Assembly (NCBI GenBank): GCA_039000515.1
Contig: JBCFYV010000546.1
Location: 1-64,000, forward strand
Origin: Timema cristinae
Taxonomy: Eukaryota > Arthropoda > Insecta > Phasmatodea > Timematidae
Direction: 5' to 3'
Length of the DNA: 64,000 nt
Part shown: piece by piece, positions 45,171 to 59,089 of the stretch
Layout: the number at the start of each line of letters is the position of its first letter
Numbering within the stretch: position 1 is the first letter of the stretch
Program-made: the position numbers and the translations under genes
Notes under the pieces: generated by a model
Told to the model about the DNA's origin: nothing
Databases searched by the model: none
The model's input: only the letters and a program-made list of their open reading frames with translations

Positions 45171-48100
45171 AATAGACAACAACAAAAATATGGTAGTCGA
45201 AAGGTTAGAAAAAGATGATTTTTGGAAAATTGAAAGAATAACAAAAAACCGTTTTTATTTAAATTGCATGGGACTTGGGTAATAGACCCAAAACCATAAA
45301 AAAACAATGAAAAAAAAAAATCCAAAAATAAAATTTTAAAAAGCAAAAAAAATTTTAAAAAAAAAGTACCCAAAAAAGTTTTTGGGAAACAAAGTAATTG
45401 TATAGATTTTTTTTCCCTTTATTTTGCAAACGTAACTAAAAGACCTTCTTTGATTAAAAAAAAAATTTTTGAAAATTTATTGAAAAATTATTTTTTCGTA
45501 GGCTATAGAATTTCTATATAGTGCTATTTCCCTGCAAAAAAAGTTACTGAAGCAAAAAACTGGTTGAAAAACACAATTACAAATTTTGGGCCCCAAAATG
45601 GGTTTTGCATTACCTTTGGCGTTAGCGCCGTTTGGACCCGTAGGCTTTTGCTTTTGAGTAGCACTGACTAAAAGTTAAGCCCTGTGAAGGGTTAAATTTT
45701 AGGCGACAGCCGCTAGACGCTAGAGCAGTGCTTGAAAACGAAAGTGGGTGTTGAAAGTAATATTTTTGTTTTGAGTTGCCCCCTTGTACTTAAAAACTCT
45801 CCCCCCTTTAAGGACCCTCGGGGGGAGGGGAATCTTTAAATTGATAAAATCTTCCCCGCTAGAAATTTAAACCCCCGCAAAAACCAAGGGGATCATTCCG
45901 ATTAAAAAGGGTGAAATTTTTTCCCTTCCCCGTCCACTGGTTGTCCCCAAAACAAAATTTTGTGACAAAAAAAAAAACCCAGGATTTTTTGGACGTGCCC
46001 CCAACCCGTTAAACAAATTTAAACGGGGGCCGTAAAATTTTCAAAAAATTACGAAAAGAACTTTTGCCGTGTTTGCCAGTGTGAATCTTTTGAAAGGGGG
46101 GGAATTGGGAAACTAAAAGGGAACTGAAAAAATTTAAAGCAAAACCTTTCCAAAATAAAAAATTTTCACCGTGTTCAGGGAACGTCGGGGGGGGACGGGT
46201 CCTATATGGGGGGCCTTTCTCCCTCCAAAACATTTTTTAAAAGGGGGCCCCTTTGATTTTTTTTTTTCCCCGACGATAAGCAAAACTTTTTTAAACGTCA
46301 AAAAATCCTTGAAACCGCATTTAAGTGGGGGGTACTTTTGCCGCGAATCCCGGGGTTCCATTTATCATAAGGAATTGGGGCCAAGTGGGAATCCCGGGGC
46401 AAAAAGTGCTCCGCTAAAGGGGTTTTTTAGGGGAGGCCGACGTGGTCGGGAAAAGGGATTGGGGGCTTTTTGGTTCACAAACCGGATTGTTTTGGATAAC
46501 CTTAAACGCCCCCTTTTTTTTCAGGGGTTCACAGGTGGGTTCTGTAGTCCAAAAAGGGTTTTGCGGGGTTTATGCGGGCAATTTTTCAGTTTTGGGAAAG
46601 CCCAAATTATTCCATAGGTTTTAATAGACTTTTTGTAGAGTTTGCGATTCATTTCGTCCTTTTGGTCATTTTTTTAAATTAAAAAGGGCAAGCCCCACCC
46701 AAAACCCAACACGGGAAAAGACAATTTAAATTTTTGGTTTTCCATTTTTTTTAAAATGCGGGAAAAAAACGTTTTTTTCAATGGGGGCGGGCACGTACTT
46801 GCACTAACCAAACCCTTCGGGTGTGGGTGAGTCTTTGTTGAAAAGGCCTAGTAAGTAGATGCAAATGACTATCATTAAAAGGGACTGGGGAAAGGCGATG
46901 GGAACTCGCTTATTCGGGGGTTTGATACCACGAGGGCCCCAAATTTTTTAAAAAATTTATAGAACAAATTAAAGCTTAAAATTTAAGGATATCACCCCCC
47001 TCGGCCTTTAAAGGGGAAATTCCTATGTTAAAAATTTTTTTTAAAAGTATATGAGGGGAGGTTAAAAAATTAACTCCCGAACTTAAAAAGAACGGTGGGA
47101 AAATCATGCCCCATGCTTTAGGGCCCCGCTCCACTTTGCGACCGTTTGAACTTTCCCAAATTGCCCCGCTGTCCAAATTCCCCAAAATTTTCGGTTTGGG
47201 GACGATTTTTTGGGAAAGGGGGACATTTCCCCCATTTTTTCAAAAAAAAGAAAAAAAGGGGTTTATGGGGGCCCTTCCCGGCAAAGGAGGATTTAGGGGA
47301 TGGGCGAGTGTCAGTTGAGGGAAAGGGGGCACTTTGAGAAGGGGTATGACGCGTTGGTCAAAAAAAAATTATGTCTTTGTTTTTAAAACGCGGTTGGAAC
47401 TGTATTTTTTTAAAGATTTTTGATCCAGGGAGGCCTGCCTGAATTTTAGAGAGATGCTCATGGAAAAAGGGAAAAGGGGTGGACCCTTTCAAGAGGTTTT
47501 TTCGTTTGGTGGGCGAACATGTTTTTTAACCGCCGGGGTTTCCTTTTTAAAGGAAAATACTATGGGAAATTACCCTAACGGGGAAAAGGGGTGCGCGGGC
47601 CCAAAACGTCCCCACTTTCCCCTGTACAAGGGCTCTGCTGGGGGGGGCCCATCGGGGCGGGGGTTCTCTATTCTTCATGGGGGGTAAGGGCCGTGGGAAT
47701 ATTTTTAAAGGGGGGGTTTGTAGACGGGTTTTTAAAAGCTGGGATACCACCCCCCCGAACCCAGTTTTGGGGTGTTATTGGCAGGGTGCCCTCTCTGTTT
47801 CCCTGATAGGCCCAACCCCCTGTAAAAAAAGGGGCCCCCCACGGGGGAAAAGGGGAAAACCTTTAAGAAGTGACCTGGTTTGGGTTTGGGAAAAGTTTAA
47901 AAATGCCGGCAACAGGGTCTAGAGATTGGGGGGTGTATTTTATGCGATGAAACGAAACAGAAAAGGACTTGCAGAAATTTTTGTATCCGGCACGAGTTTA
48001 AAACCAAGGGACCCTCTCACCCCAAGGGATGCATTTTTTTGGAAAGGGTAAAATTGTTTCAACCCTTTTTCCATGAAGCGACCTTTCTTTTTGTAGGGGA

Positions 48101-49499
48101 ATATCAGGTATTTGGGATGTGTTTTTCGTTTTGCCCATTACTTGCAAGTAAAAAAAATCCCCCAGTGGGCCCCCCCAAAAATTCACTGGGAAATTTAAAT
48201 TGTCCGCCCTTTTTATAAAGTAGAAGGCATAGCCAAAAATTACAGTGACGCCCCCGCGGATTTTTTCCTGCCCTTTTGCCTACACGGATGCAGGGAAAAA
48301 AACAAATTTGTTCTTTCTTGTGCAGGAAATGCGGGGAAGAAAAAAACCCAAAGCGCGTTTTCAGCAAAACGACAAAAAAGTTTCGCGGGTTTGACAGGCG
48401 TCGGGTTTATTGACGAGTTTGGGAAAAAGCCGTTGGGGAAAGGTACCCCTTGAAGCGAACAAGTGTGGGAGTACAATGTATCTGTTTACGCCCGTCGACG
48501 CGTTCTGGCGGGCTGTTTCACGGGTACTTTTTTTTACTTTTTTGAAATTAAAAAGAAGCCGCGGATGGCCAGGGGGATGTCCCTTACGGGGGAAAAATGT
48601 TAAACATTAAAAATTTTTGGGGGAAGGGGGAAAGGGGTAAAACTCGATTTCGGTTTTTTGGGAAAAAACCCCTTGGGTTACCCCGAAAAAAAATTCTGGC
48701 AAAATTTTTTTTAAAATTCCCAATAGGGGGAAAGTTTGGGCAAAAACCCTTTTTTCCCAAAACGTACCGTTGTCAAGGGACATCGGGGAAAATTCCACAA
48801 GTCCCTGACGGTTTTCCGTACTTTCACCGGGACGGGCGTATTGATTTTTAAATAAATGGGTTATTTCCTAAATTTAAAAAGGATGCCGTGACCCCGGTGG
48901 CCCCTAAACCTAACACGATTGTGGCGGGGGCTTTTGGCAAAAACAAAGCTATGGCTAGGTTCCTTTATAAAAGCATCCTTAAACCCTTTGGGGGCCATTT
49001 TTGTTTAAATGATACAGATAGGTTCTATTCCCCGAACCCCCGGCAAATTGGAGTCCACCAATTTGAGCCTTTTTGGGTTTACCTAACTGATGAACTTCGG
49101 TTTAGGGTCCGGGAAGCTACTTGGCCCCTTTTGTATCTGGGGGCCCCCCAAGAATTACGCTTACCGAGTTTGTTTTGGGCGGCAATTTTTTCCCAAAAAA
49201 AAAAGGGTTTGTGCAAGGTTCGGGGGACACCAATAAACTATGGAAACCCGGGAAGTTTTTAATTTTGAAGTTTTAAAAAGCGAGGGCCCACAGAACAGGC
49301 TGGGGAAATAAATACAGATCCCAAACACAAAATTGTAAGAAAAGGTCTTGCGACTGTATGTCCGTTTCGCAGACAAAAAGTATACTTCCCGTGAAACACC
49401 AAACCAGGAAAAACCGATGTTTTTAAATACGTTGCCGTTTGGGTTTCAGAGTCCTTGTAAACGCCCTCCCCCAGGACTAAAAAGACCCATTTGACGGGT

Positions 49500-50110
49500 A
49501 AAATAATCATCTTTTTTTTCTCTCACTTTTAAAACCATTTTCCACTGACAACCATTTTTCAAAGTTTTTAATTTTTTTCATTTTTTTTTTCTGAAAGAAA
49601 AAAAGCAAAATTTTTTTTTTTTTTTTATGCCCCCTTTTTTTTTTTATATATTTTTTTTTCCCATACAGTTTTTCCGCCTCCCTGATATTTTTTAGTCAAT
49701 TAGTTTTTTTGTATATATTTTAAATTTCTAGTCAACTTTTTGGATTTTTTTAATTAAAAATTTTAATAAACAGATTGAAATAAAAATTTTTTTCCCTTTT
49801 TCTAGTCAAATATAAAAAAATTGTTTTTAAATATTTTTTTTTTTAAATCAATTCAAATATTTTAAATAAATTGTTTGTATATAAAATTATCATATTTAGT
49901 ACCGGGGGCCACTTTTTCCCCAAATTTTTTAAAATTTTCCAGTTTCCCCTTTTAAATGTGTGTAAAAAATTTTGAAAAAAACCAGTTATGTATATGCAAA
50001 ATAAAAATAAAAATTTAAAATTATTCACAGTTTTTACTTTACATGGGGTGTATATTTTTTTTTTTTTTTTTTTTTGGCTTGTAAATAAATTTTTGTAATA
50101 TTATTAGGGT
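49500..50110. repeat. T-rich low-complexity stretch
   Basis: Long T runs, including one of more than 20 near 50,055, separate two G+C-richer parts of noisy block 2. No gene or structured repeat was seen. Confidence 0.6.
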
Positions 50111-53100
50111 TTTTTTTTTTAAGTCTACACACACCCCCCCCTCCTACCCCTATAAATACAAGTCTTATAGTTAAAAACTCGGGCCCAAAAACTTTTTTGG
50201 ATAAGTTGAAAAAATTAATTTTCAGCCCCCTTAACGCCCCCTTCCCGGGCTGTGGGAAAGTCGTTTTTTGTAGAAACCCTTTACCGCCACTTGGACCAAT
50301 GGTTACTTTTAAAATTTGAAAAAAATCACAGGGTTATTATGATTTATGGAACCCGGGTTCGAAACAATAGGGAAAAAGTCCCCCCGGGTATTTTTCTGAA
50401 AGGGTTTCCCCGGAAAATTTACAACTGAAACCCGACTCTCCACAGCTAAATTTTCCTGGAGACCGGGATCGTGAACCCAAACGAAATGATCGTCGACTTT
50501 TCCCAAAAGGATGCCACCATAAAATTTATTGCGTCATTTTCCTTAAAAAATAAAAATTTCCCCTTTTCAGGGCAAGGGCCAAAGAGACTTTTCCAAAACG
50601 CACATTAATTGTGCTTTTTAAAATTCCGGGGGATAAAGCTCAATTTTAAAACTTTCCCACGACAAGCGGGCCCTTGAAAAATTCCCGTGTTTTAAAAAGG
50701 GGCTTACACTGATCCCTACAAATTTACCCCACGGCTTTTAGGGGCTGTTTTCAAAAAAGGTAAACCAGAATGGTTCAGTATAAAACCCCGGGGGGATCCC
50801 GGGTGCTGGGGTTTTCCTACCACGCAAAAGGCTATAAAAAAAACCGACACTTCCCCCCCTTAAAAGATCTTTTCCCATAACCATGAGTCCAATTTTTTTT
50901 AAAGCTGGCCCCCTCTGCTACGTGTTTTTAAATCGCATGAACCCACAAAACGGGGTCGCCTTTGATGAAAACGCCGACAAAAAAATTTGGTTTGCCTCTG
51001 GTGCGAGTGTGCCTTCAACCCCTTTAAAGGGGGATACCGCTGAAAAATGGCAAAGACAAATTTAAAACGTGCTACAAAAAGGTGTTCCCAAAGTTTGGTC
51101 ATCCAGGAGAATTGGAAAAAGAAGGGACGACTACTCGTTCAAAAGAAGGATATTTTTCCCCTTTTAACTTTTACCCCCTCAAATCAGTGGGGCCCTGGGT
51201 TTCCCTTTATTCAACAAGTAAAAAAGGGAACAAAAACGATAAAGCTGATATTGGTGTCCCCAAAAAATTTTAAAACCGTTACGAGCAACCCCAAACCAAA
51301 AAACAGCTTCGGCAAAAAATTAGAAAGTCTCCGAGTTGGAAAAGGAAAAGGGAAAAAATCCTCGCTTCAAAACTTGACGACACATCTAAAGGGACTTTAA
51401 AACCCAAAACAAAGTGCTACAGGTATCTCACTTTAGTAAAAAACCCTCCGCCAACTGGAAAAACCCCCACCACCCCAACCCCCCCCTGAAATTTTCTTTA
51501 CTTCCCAATCCCAGCTGTACTTAAAACGGGACCAGCAAGGGACGTAAAAAAAAGCTGAACTTTTAATAGAACAATTTTAAATCCCGAGGGGGCGTCTCTT
51601 TGGACCAAACGGGAAAATGAGTATTCAAGGGTACGCCTTCCGTGGGCCAAATTGTGGATTTTGGGGTTTAAAGAAAAAATGGTCGGGGCAAAAAACACAC
51701 GAACCGTCCCCCGGGGGCCAGAGTTTCCCGCGGGGGGTGCAAAAAATAAAAAGTTCCGAAAGTATTTTTTGTAAATTCCCAAAAAGTTTGGGCCCCTTAG
51801 AGATTTCCCCGCCCGTTCCACAACCCCTTACACCGTCGCAACGCCCCAAAAGAAGAAACTGAAGGGTTTGGGTGAAAACCCCGGGGGCTGCCGTTAGACT
51901 TTTGTCCGTTTTAAACCGAATTTTACTTTCGACGCTTCCATCCTGCGGGGTTTTTTAAGGGGGGGCGTCTGTCATAAAGGCCCTCCAAGAAAATTCCCCA
52001 AAAAGTTTCGAAAAATGGCTCGGGCCCCGGAAAGCTTTTTCCCAAAACCAAAACCCGTTTCAAAAAATTTTTCCCCGCAACAATTTCGTGGGTTTTTAAA
52101 AATTACAATCCTGGCAACCGATCCAAACGAATGCGAAGTTTTAAGAAAATTTCAACTCGGTGCAGGGGTACTTGCTCCAAACCCTCCCTCGAGGTTTAGA
52201 AAAATTTTGGGTGGGCGAGGGCGCTTCCAAACCAAGGGCGGGGAGCGTCGTGAAGAACGCCCCATCGGGGGTATTTTCAAAAAAAGTTTGGGCCCTAAAC
52301 CTCAAAGTAACAAGGGCGGGGAAAAAGGGCAGGTTCCCGGCACTCTTTGTCCCGGGAAAATTTTTAAAAAAAGAAGGGTGCATTTTCTACACCCCCTATT
52401 TAAACCCCAGGGCGTGAAAGGGAACAAAACGTAAAAACGGTTTTTTAAAAAATCTGAAAGGAACTTTTGGCGCCCACTTTACCCAAAAATTAAAACGTAT
52501 CGGTATGGGACTCCTCCAAATTTGGCGACGCTTACAAAAGGTGCCAAAAATTCCAATTTTCCCAAAATTGGGACCCTCCGGGGTTTTTAGAAAATAATTT
52601 TGCTTCAATTTTAAAGATAAATTTTACGGAAAAAAGGGATCCAAACCCGAAGCCCAAAATTTTAAAAATGGGGGACCGGTTTCGTATTAGAAAAACCCCC
52701 AAAAAACTGTTTGAAAAGGGGATACGAAAGCAAAATTGGGGGCGAAGAGGGTTTTCAAATTTTAGCCCTTTTCGTGTTGCGCAACGGGCTCTTGGGGCTC
52801 AACCGGGTCTTGACGGCGAAAATGTGGAGGGGGTGTTTTAAAGAGCCCGATTTGCAGCGCGGGACGTCCCCCCCTGAAAAATTTTAAAATTTATAAAAAA
52901 ACTACGGTCCCCGGGTTAAAAGGGGCCCGAATGAAAGGGGGTTTTGTGCAGTGGAAAGGGTTTCCCCCAGGGCCCAAATTTAACCCCCTGGGTTCCGGCC
53001 AAACTTTAAATCAGTGCACTACCTTAAGGGCCAGTTTTTCTCACTTAAGCCGAGCCCCAGTCTATGGGGTATTTCCCGGGAAAAAAAACGCTCACGAATT

Positions 53101-56100
53101 TCGCCACGCAATCCTTACCGTCTTTTAAAAAGGGGGGCAAGGGGGAAGGCCTTTTGGGATGAAATTTCAATATCCTTGGTTTTTTCACAACCCTTAACCC
53201 CGGGGGCAAAAAATTGTTTGGTAAAAAACAGGGTGGCGCTATCGGGTGGAAAAAAATATTCAAAAGGGTAAACCCCGCTGGGAAATTTCCCGCACTTTCC
53301 CGGGGGGGTTTATCAATGCTCAAAAAGCTTTGATACGTTTCAAGGGGAATTTTTATTTTTATTCAAATACAAAAGCCTCAACCCAAAAAAATGGAAGTTA
53401 TCTCTTTAACCCGATATACAACTTGCTGAGTTTTATCAACCCCAACAAAATCTACAGCAAAATTTTGATCCTTAAAAACTAATCTTTCAAAATACCAAAA
53501 TTCCCCTACGCCGCCAAATTCCAAAGGCATGCCTCGCAAATTTTTAAAATCTACAGGTTTTCGTTGAACCCCAGCCCCTGTGTGACATTGTGGAACCGGG
53601 TGTTACGTAAAACGTCGGGATCAAAACCCTAAACTTCTCTTTGGCATACATAAGAAGTTACTTTCGGGCCCCTTGCACAAAATGCTGGGCTTTGAAGGAA
53701 AATTTAAAGCTTGGAAATCAATATAAGAAACCCACCGGGGAACCCCGAACCATTAAGGTTGGAAAATGTGCGTGAAACCCTTTATTTTCCCGGGGCGCTC
53801 AACAGAACTTTGGGCCCCAAACCAAAGATCACGTTTAAAAGAGGCTGGGGAAACCGAATATCTTCGATCTACCACGGGGTTCCCTATCAGCGAGGGGATT
53901 TGGGTAGGAAAATTTTTTAGCGGCCTTTTCAAAAGGCGCGTACCCTTGCTGAAAGCGGGGCTAAAGCCCTCGGGAAAAAAGCGCTTTTTAAAAGGGTATC
54001 GACGTGCTCCCCACTTTTTTAAACCAAAAGGCGTCCTTTTAAAGAGGCCCCACGGCAACGGGGTCGGGAGGCTGGGAAAAAACCCGAAAGCAAAAATTGA
54101 ACAGAAGATCAGCATGCGGATGACCCGGTCAGGCTATAAAGGGCGTCGGGTTTTTAAACAACGACGTCTTTTAAGGGGCGTCCCCCACGAAAAAGATCAA
54201 GAAAGAAGCTAAAAATATTTTTAGTTAAAAAATTTCTTTTTACACCCCAGTTCCCGCAGTGTGCCAGATGAACTCGATCTCTTTTTTCCCTGCCACCCCC
54301 CTCAAAACCCGTTTATGAAAGTGGACAAATGGCCCAGTACAAAAAACCGGGCTCTTTCCCTCACCGATGAATTTACCCATCGAAATTTTCCGTTACAGGA
54401 CAAAGGGGAGTTTTTAAATAAATATTTCACCCGACTATGCCAAAACTCAGGCTTGCCAACTGAAACCCAAAGGTGGGGCTTTCACCGAGGGGGATCTATT
54501 GCACCCCTTAACAATTTTGCTTTCCCAAATTTATGCAGGGGGATGTTTTTTTAACCCAAAAAATAGTATCACCGCCCAAACAACAGTATGCCTATAAGGG
54601 GAAAATTAGACGCTTCTCAATTTCAACAGAAACCAAGACCCATTTGATTTCGGGCTGTGGTTCGCAGACAGTCCTGAACATTTTTGGGGGGACTAAGTCA
54701 ACCCAAAAAGGGGTTTTTAGGCCCGTCGCCCCGTTTTAACACAAAAAGTAAAAACGGTGGTCTTTGGGTAACTACACGGTACGGGAAAACCCAAAAGAAA
54801 TAACCTTTTTTTAAAAGGGGACCGAACTCAGGCAAAATTGGCCCTTCCCCGGGCGGGTTTAAGTTCTTAGGCCCGGGCCCTGAACTTTCCCCACTTAAAA
54901 GGGCCCCCATCGCCCCAAGGGTTTCTATTGCGCGTGTCTAATAGCACCCTTTTTTACGTTGGCCCGCCAAAGCATTGAACGTCAGTTTCCCACAAAGTTT
55001 TCCCCTCAAACCCCTGGGGAATAAAAACAACCCCTTTTCCTAAGGGGGTGCAAGGGGAAATTTGCTGGAAAAACCCTTTTCCCGGGACTGTTGCCCAAAA
55101 GGTTTTTTTGTGGGATTTGTGTCCAAAAGGGCGTTCCAAAGGGGACCCACCAAAAACCCGTTCAAAAATTTCAACCCAAAGGATAACCTTTCTCCTGTAG
55201 TGGGCGGGGAAAAGTACCGTCAAAAACCTTTACAGCCCCATTTTTTTAAACGGACCTAGGGCCTGTCCAAACCCCAAAAGCTTTATTTCTGGAACGGGTA
55301 TCCATTTCAAAAAACGGGGAAAGGGGCAACAACCAGAAGCCTTCCCCCCGGGGTATCATCTAATGGGCTTTCGATCTCACACCTAACTGTCCACCCCACA
55401 TGACATCGCATTGGGGGAAATTTTTTCGCGACAGGTTTCTTGACACGAAGTGAGCTTACCCGGGGTCTCACCCAAAAATGTCAACTGTTCGGTACGGCGG
55501 TTTTTCCCCCATCATCCCCCATTGATAAGGTTTGAAAAATCGTGCCGATTATGGAAATTATATAACGGGTTTTACGCCCCCCCACCCCCTCATTTTTTAA
55601 AAAATGGACGTCATTGTGGATTTCCAGAGCTTTTAAACGACGACAAAAAAGGGGTTTATCGTCAAGGGAAATTAGTGTTTTTTTCTGTATGGGGGGGGGA
55701 AAATTTCTTCAAAAATTTGGAAAGTTGAAAACCTCCTTTGCTTTTTGAAGAACATTCCAACCCATCCCGAAAAAAAGCCCCTATATAGTCAACAATCTGC
55801 ACGGTATACATGGAAAGCGGGATGTGGTTTTTAATCTTCCGAAAACCCCCTATCCCGTGCCAAAACGCGTGCGAAACCATCAAGTTAAAGGGGCAGAAAA
55901 GAAAATGTTTTTTAAACAAATACCCCGGGCACACCCCCTCGTAAAAAACTGTACGACAGAAAAAGGGTTTTTCGTCGCTGGAAAAAAATTAAATTAGGGC
56001 GCACTGTGTTTTGGCACTTTGTTTTTGTAGGAAAAATTTTGCTTCGCCCCTATTTTTTTGGGGGTTCGGGGATTGGATATTGAAGATGGACACCACTTTA

Positions 56101-57373
56101 TAAGACTTTCGGCCTTTAAAACAAAAACCCGTGGTTCCGTTCTGTACGGGGGGTTTTTTTTCCCCCGGATCAATAAACCCGCAAGGAAAAGCTTGGCCTC
56201 CGCCTGTTTATAACACGATCCACACAAAAAGGCCCCGGGGAAACTTTTGGGGGGCCCCTCTTTATCTACAAAAACGGCGTGGAGAAAAACTTTGGGCATT
56301 TTTGGGTTTTTCCCCGGGTATAAAGTAAAATTGGCCCTTTTTTAAAGCAAAAACAAATTTTCGCACGTCCCTTTGCAAGCTAAAACTTTAAAACATCGAA
56401 TCGCGTTTGCGGCCCTCACTGCCTCATGTACCTTCTCTATCCCCGCCCAGAACATTCCGCTGAAAAAATTTCCCCAAAATATTCCCCACCCACCAAACAT
56501 ACAGCCAAAAGCCCCTAAGGTGGGGAGATATTACAATTTTTTTTTTTAAGAATTTTAGAGGGCCCGTCACCCTTCAATTTAAACCCTTTTTCCCGGGGGG
56601 GTGCGCCTAAAAAGGGGGCGTCCCCCGGGTGCCTGCCTTTCCCCCAAAGGGCATCATGGAAAGGGCAAGACGTTTGCCCGGGTTGCAAAAACAAAACCGT
56701 GAAACCAAAATTTGCCGTCACCAGTTTTTTTAAAAACATTTTTCCCCCTGAATGGAGGCGGCCCAAGTGGGTTTCGTCGGGATGAGTTCCAAAAACAACC
56801 TTTTAAACCCCCATTTTAAACTGAAAAAATGCGGTGGGAAAAGCGCCGTGTTTTAACCGTACAGAATGGCAAAAAATTGGGGATTTTCAAAAATCTTCAT
56901 ATCAAATTTTTTTTCCCAAAAAACACAAAACCCCCCAGAAGTTAAATCTGGGCTAATCTTTAAATCTCTCTTTAGAAAGCAAATGCATGACCCGTAGGGT
57001 CTCTTTCCCAAATTTGAAACAAGACGCCCGGGCTCAAAATTTTGCCTATCTGCACCTAGCTGGGCGCGCTTTGTGAGTTTTGGGACCCATTTTCGATGTC
57101 GCCTCAACCGGGCGTGACATGTGGTCCCACACCCGCCCCCACGCATTGCAACAATTTGATTTGACAAAAAACTCGGGCGTGGGGTTTTGCGACGCCTTTA
57201 AAAAAGAATCTTGGATGTCATTTCCCAAAAAACAGCCCACGGTGGAAAAACACATCAAAACCCGGCCTTATCATTTCTACCTTTTTAAACGTCAGTCATC
57301 GGTTTTGGGCTATTTTAAAGTGGATTTTGAAATTTTAAAAAAAATTTTTACTAACGTTTTAAAAAGACACTGT

Positions 57374-57425
57374 ATTATTATTATTATTATATTTTTTTTT
57401 TATTATTTTTTTTTTTATTATTAAT
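57374..57425. repeat. TTA/TTAT simple repeat
   Basis: ATT/TTA trinucleotide repeat grading into a T run. It closes the G+C-richer part of noisy block 2. Confidence 0.7.
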
Positions 57426-58159
57426 TACACCGGGTTTTCTACCCTTTTCCCGGGTTTTTAAACCCCTTTCCTAAAAAAGTAATTGGGAGGGTATAGTGAG
57501 ATAAATGAAGGAAACCCACGTTTTAAACGGGGGAATTCCCAACCACGGTTTGGGGGCCTGGGGATTTTCACATTCCCCAAGAGTCCCTTTTCAAAGGGGA
57601 AAAGGGAAGGGGTTTTGGGAAAAACCCGGGTAAAACTGTGCCCCCGGGCCGAGGATTGGAAAACCCCCGCCGAGACAGAATTTGACAACCCTTTCCCAGA
57701 CCACCCCGGTCACCAAACAAAATGGAAAAAAAGTATGAAAAGAATATATTCGTCATTCCTCTAAAAGGGTTTTGGGTAAAAAATTAATTTTGATTTATTT
57801 AATGTTAAATAAATATATATTTTTGTTTAATTTTCTGTGTTTTAAATTTCCGCAAAACCCTTTTTTATCCTTAAAAAGTATTTTAACCAAAATTTTGAGT
57901 CTAGATTTGTCAAAAACTAATTTTTTAAATCCCACTTGGGCGCCTTTTTGATACCAAAAGACAATTTTATTAGGGCTTTTTTGGGGGGTTTAGCGGCCCC
58001 TAAAATGAGAAATTTTAAAAACAATTTTGACGTTTTTCCCCCTGGAAAGGAGAGGCCCCTAATTTTGGGTTTTTAAGAGCTGTGTCAAAGCTACCGCTTT
58101 TCGGTCCCCTATTTGTCTTTGGGAAAAATGCCAAAAATGCGCCAGGGAAAGTCATCCCG

Positions 58160-58745
58160 GTTTTCGCAGAGCGATGAGTCATCCCGGGAAACCCATTTCA
58201 AGTGAGGGTTTTCGAAAAATCAAATTTAAGGTCGTGTCTCGACTTGTCTTTTTTAACACGCCATACTTTGGGGCCAAAGGTTTTGAGTCATAAAGGGTTT
58301 GCGACAGAGCGTGACTTTATTGGGAAAACATATTGCAAGTGGGGTTGCGACATCTTTCAAGGGCGTGTTTTCAAAATTGTCTCGGGTTGGGCTTTTACTT
58401 TTCTTGTCAAACCGCCCGCGGTGCCAGCAAAGATCACGGGTTGCGACAGAGCGTTACTCATCGGTTTAAAAAAAATTAGCAATTTAGGGGTTTCGCATCA
58501 TTCCCAAAGGGCGTTCTCGGGCTTTTTCCCGGGTGGCTTTTTGACTTGTCTTTTTCCAACACACCTTCCCCGGCGGGGGGCCCGGTATGAGGGCCCTCAG
58601 GGTTTCGACACAGCGATGCCGTCATTTGGAAAAAACCCCTTGCAAGCGAGGGTTGCGGGCAAACATTCCAAGGGTTTTTGTGGGCTCGAATTGCTTGACT
58701 TGTCAAAAACGCCGATGGCCCAGGTAAGAGTTTATCAGGGGTTTT
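58160..58745. repeat. Tandem repeat, about 145 bp, four copies
   Basis: Four consecutive units start near 58,161, 58,300, 58,438 and 58,599. Each has, in order, GCGACAGAGCG (or CGCAGAGCG, CGACACAGCG), a GTCAT- or CTCAT-like step, a GGGAAAA run, TTGCAAG-like sequence, GGGTTGCGACATC-like sequence, AAGGGCGT, and then CTTGTC (GACTTGTC in three units). A 181-codon ORF (58,202-58,747) stays open through the repeats; an open frame over near-equal units does not by itself show a gene. The unit may be a satellite monomer. Confidence 0.72.
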
Positions 58746-58773
58746 AGGGGGGGAGGGGAGGGGAGGGGGGGTA
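58746..58773 (+). other. G-rich run, possible G-quadruplex former
   Basis: GGGGGGGAGGGGAGGGGAGG and further G runs follow the tandem repeat directly. Four or more G tracts separated by single A residues could form a quadruplex. Run lengths in this block are not reliable. Confidence 0.35.
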
Positions 58774-59089
58774 ACGGTAAAAATCACAATAATTTTTCGA
58801 GTGGGCCCCGGGCGCCCCTCCAAAAACTGAGTTCCTTTCTTCTTCCCGTAAACATCAATCCCGTAAATTCGGCTGTCTTGTTAAAACATCCTTCAATCCC
58901 GTCCCAAGGGGACAAAAGCATTGTCCAGGCCTTATATTTGGCGTTCTGGTTTAAATTTACGTGGAGTTTTGATTTTGTATTTTTTTCCCCCATAACAGGT
59001 AACAAACAAAATTAAATTAAATTTGTTTAGGAAGATTTTTAACCCTGATAAAAAAATTTATGGAAAAGAGATTGTTAGAAATTTCTTCT

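Noticed and set aside
46171..46617. 148-codon plus-strand ORF in noisy block 2
   Set aside because: Rich in Gly, Phe and Pro from runs. ORFs on both strands overlap it, and no family motif is present.
53766..54212. 148-codon plus-strand ORF and its minus-strand partner
   Set aside because: Both strands are open over the same bases, as expected for run-inflated G+C-rich text. No motif supports either.
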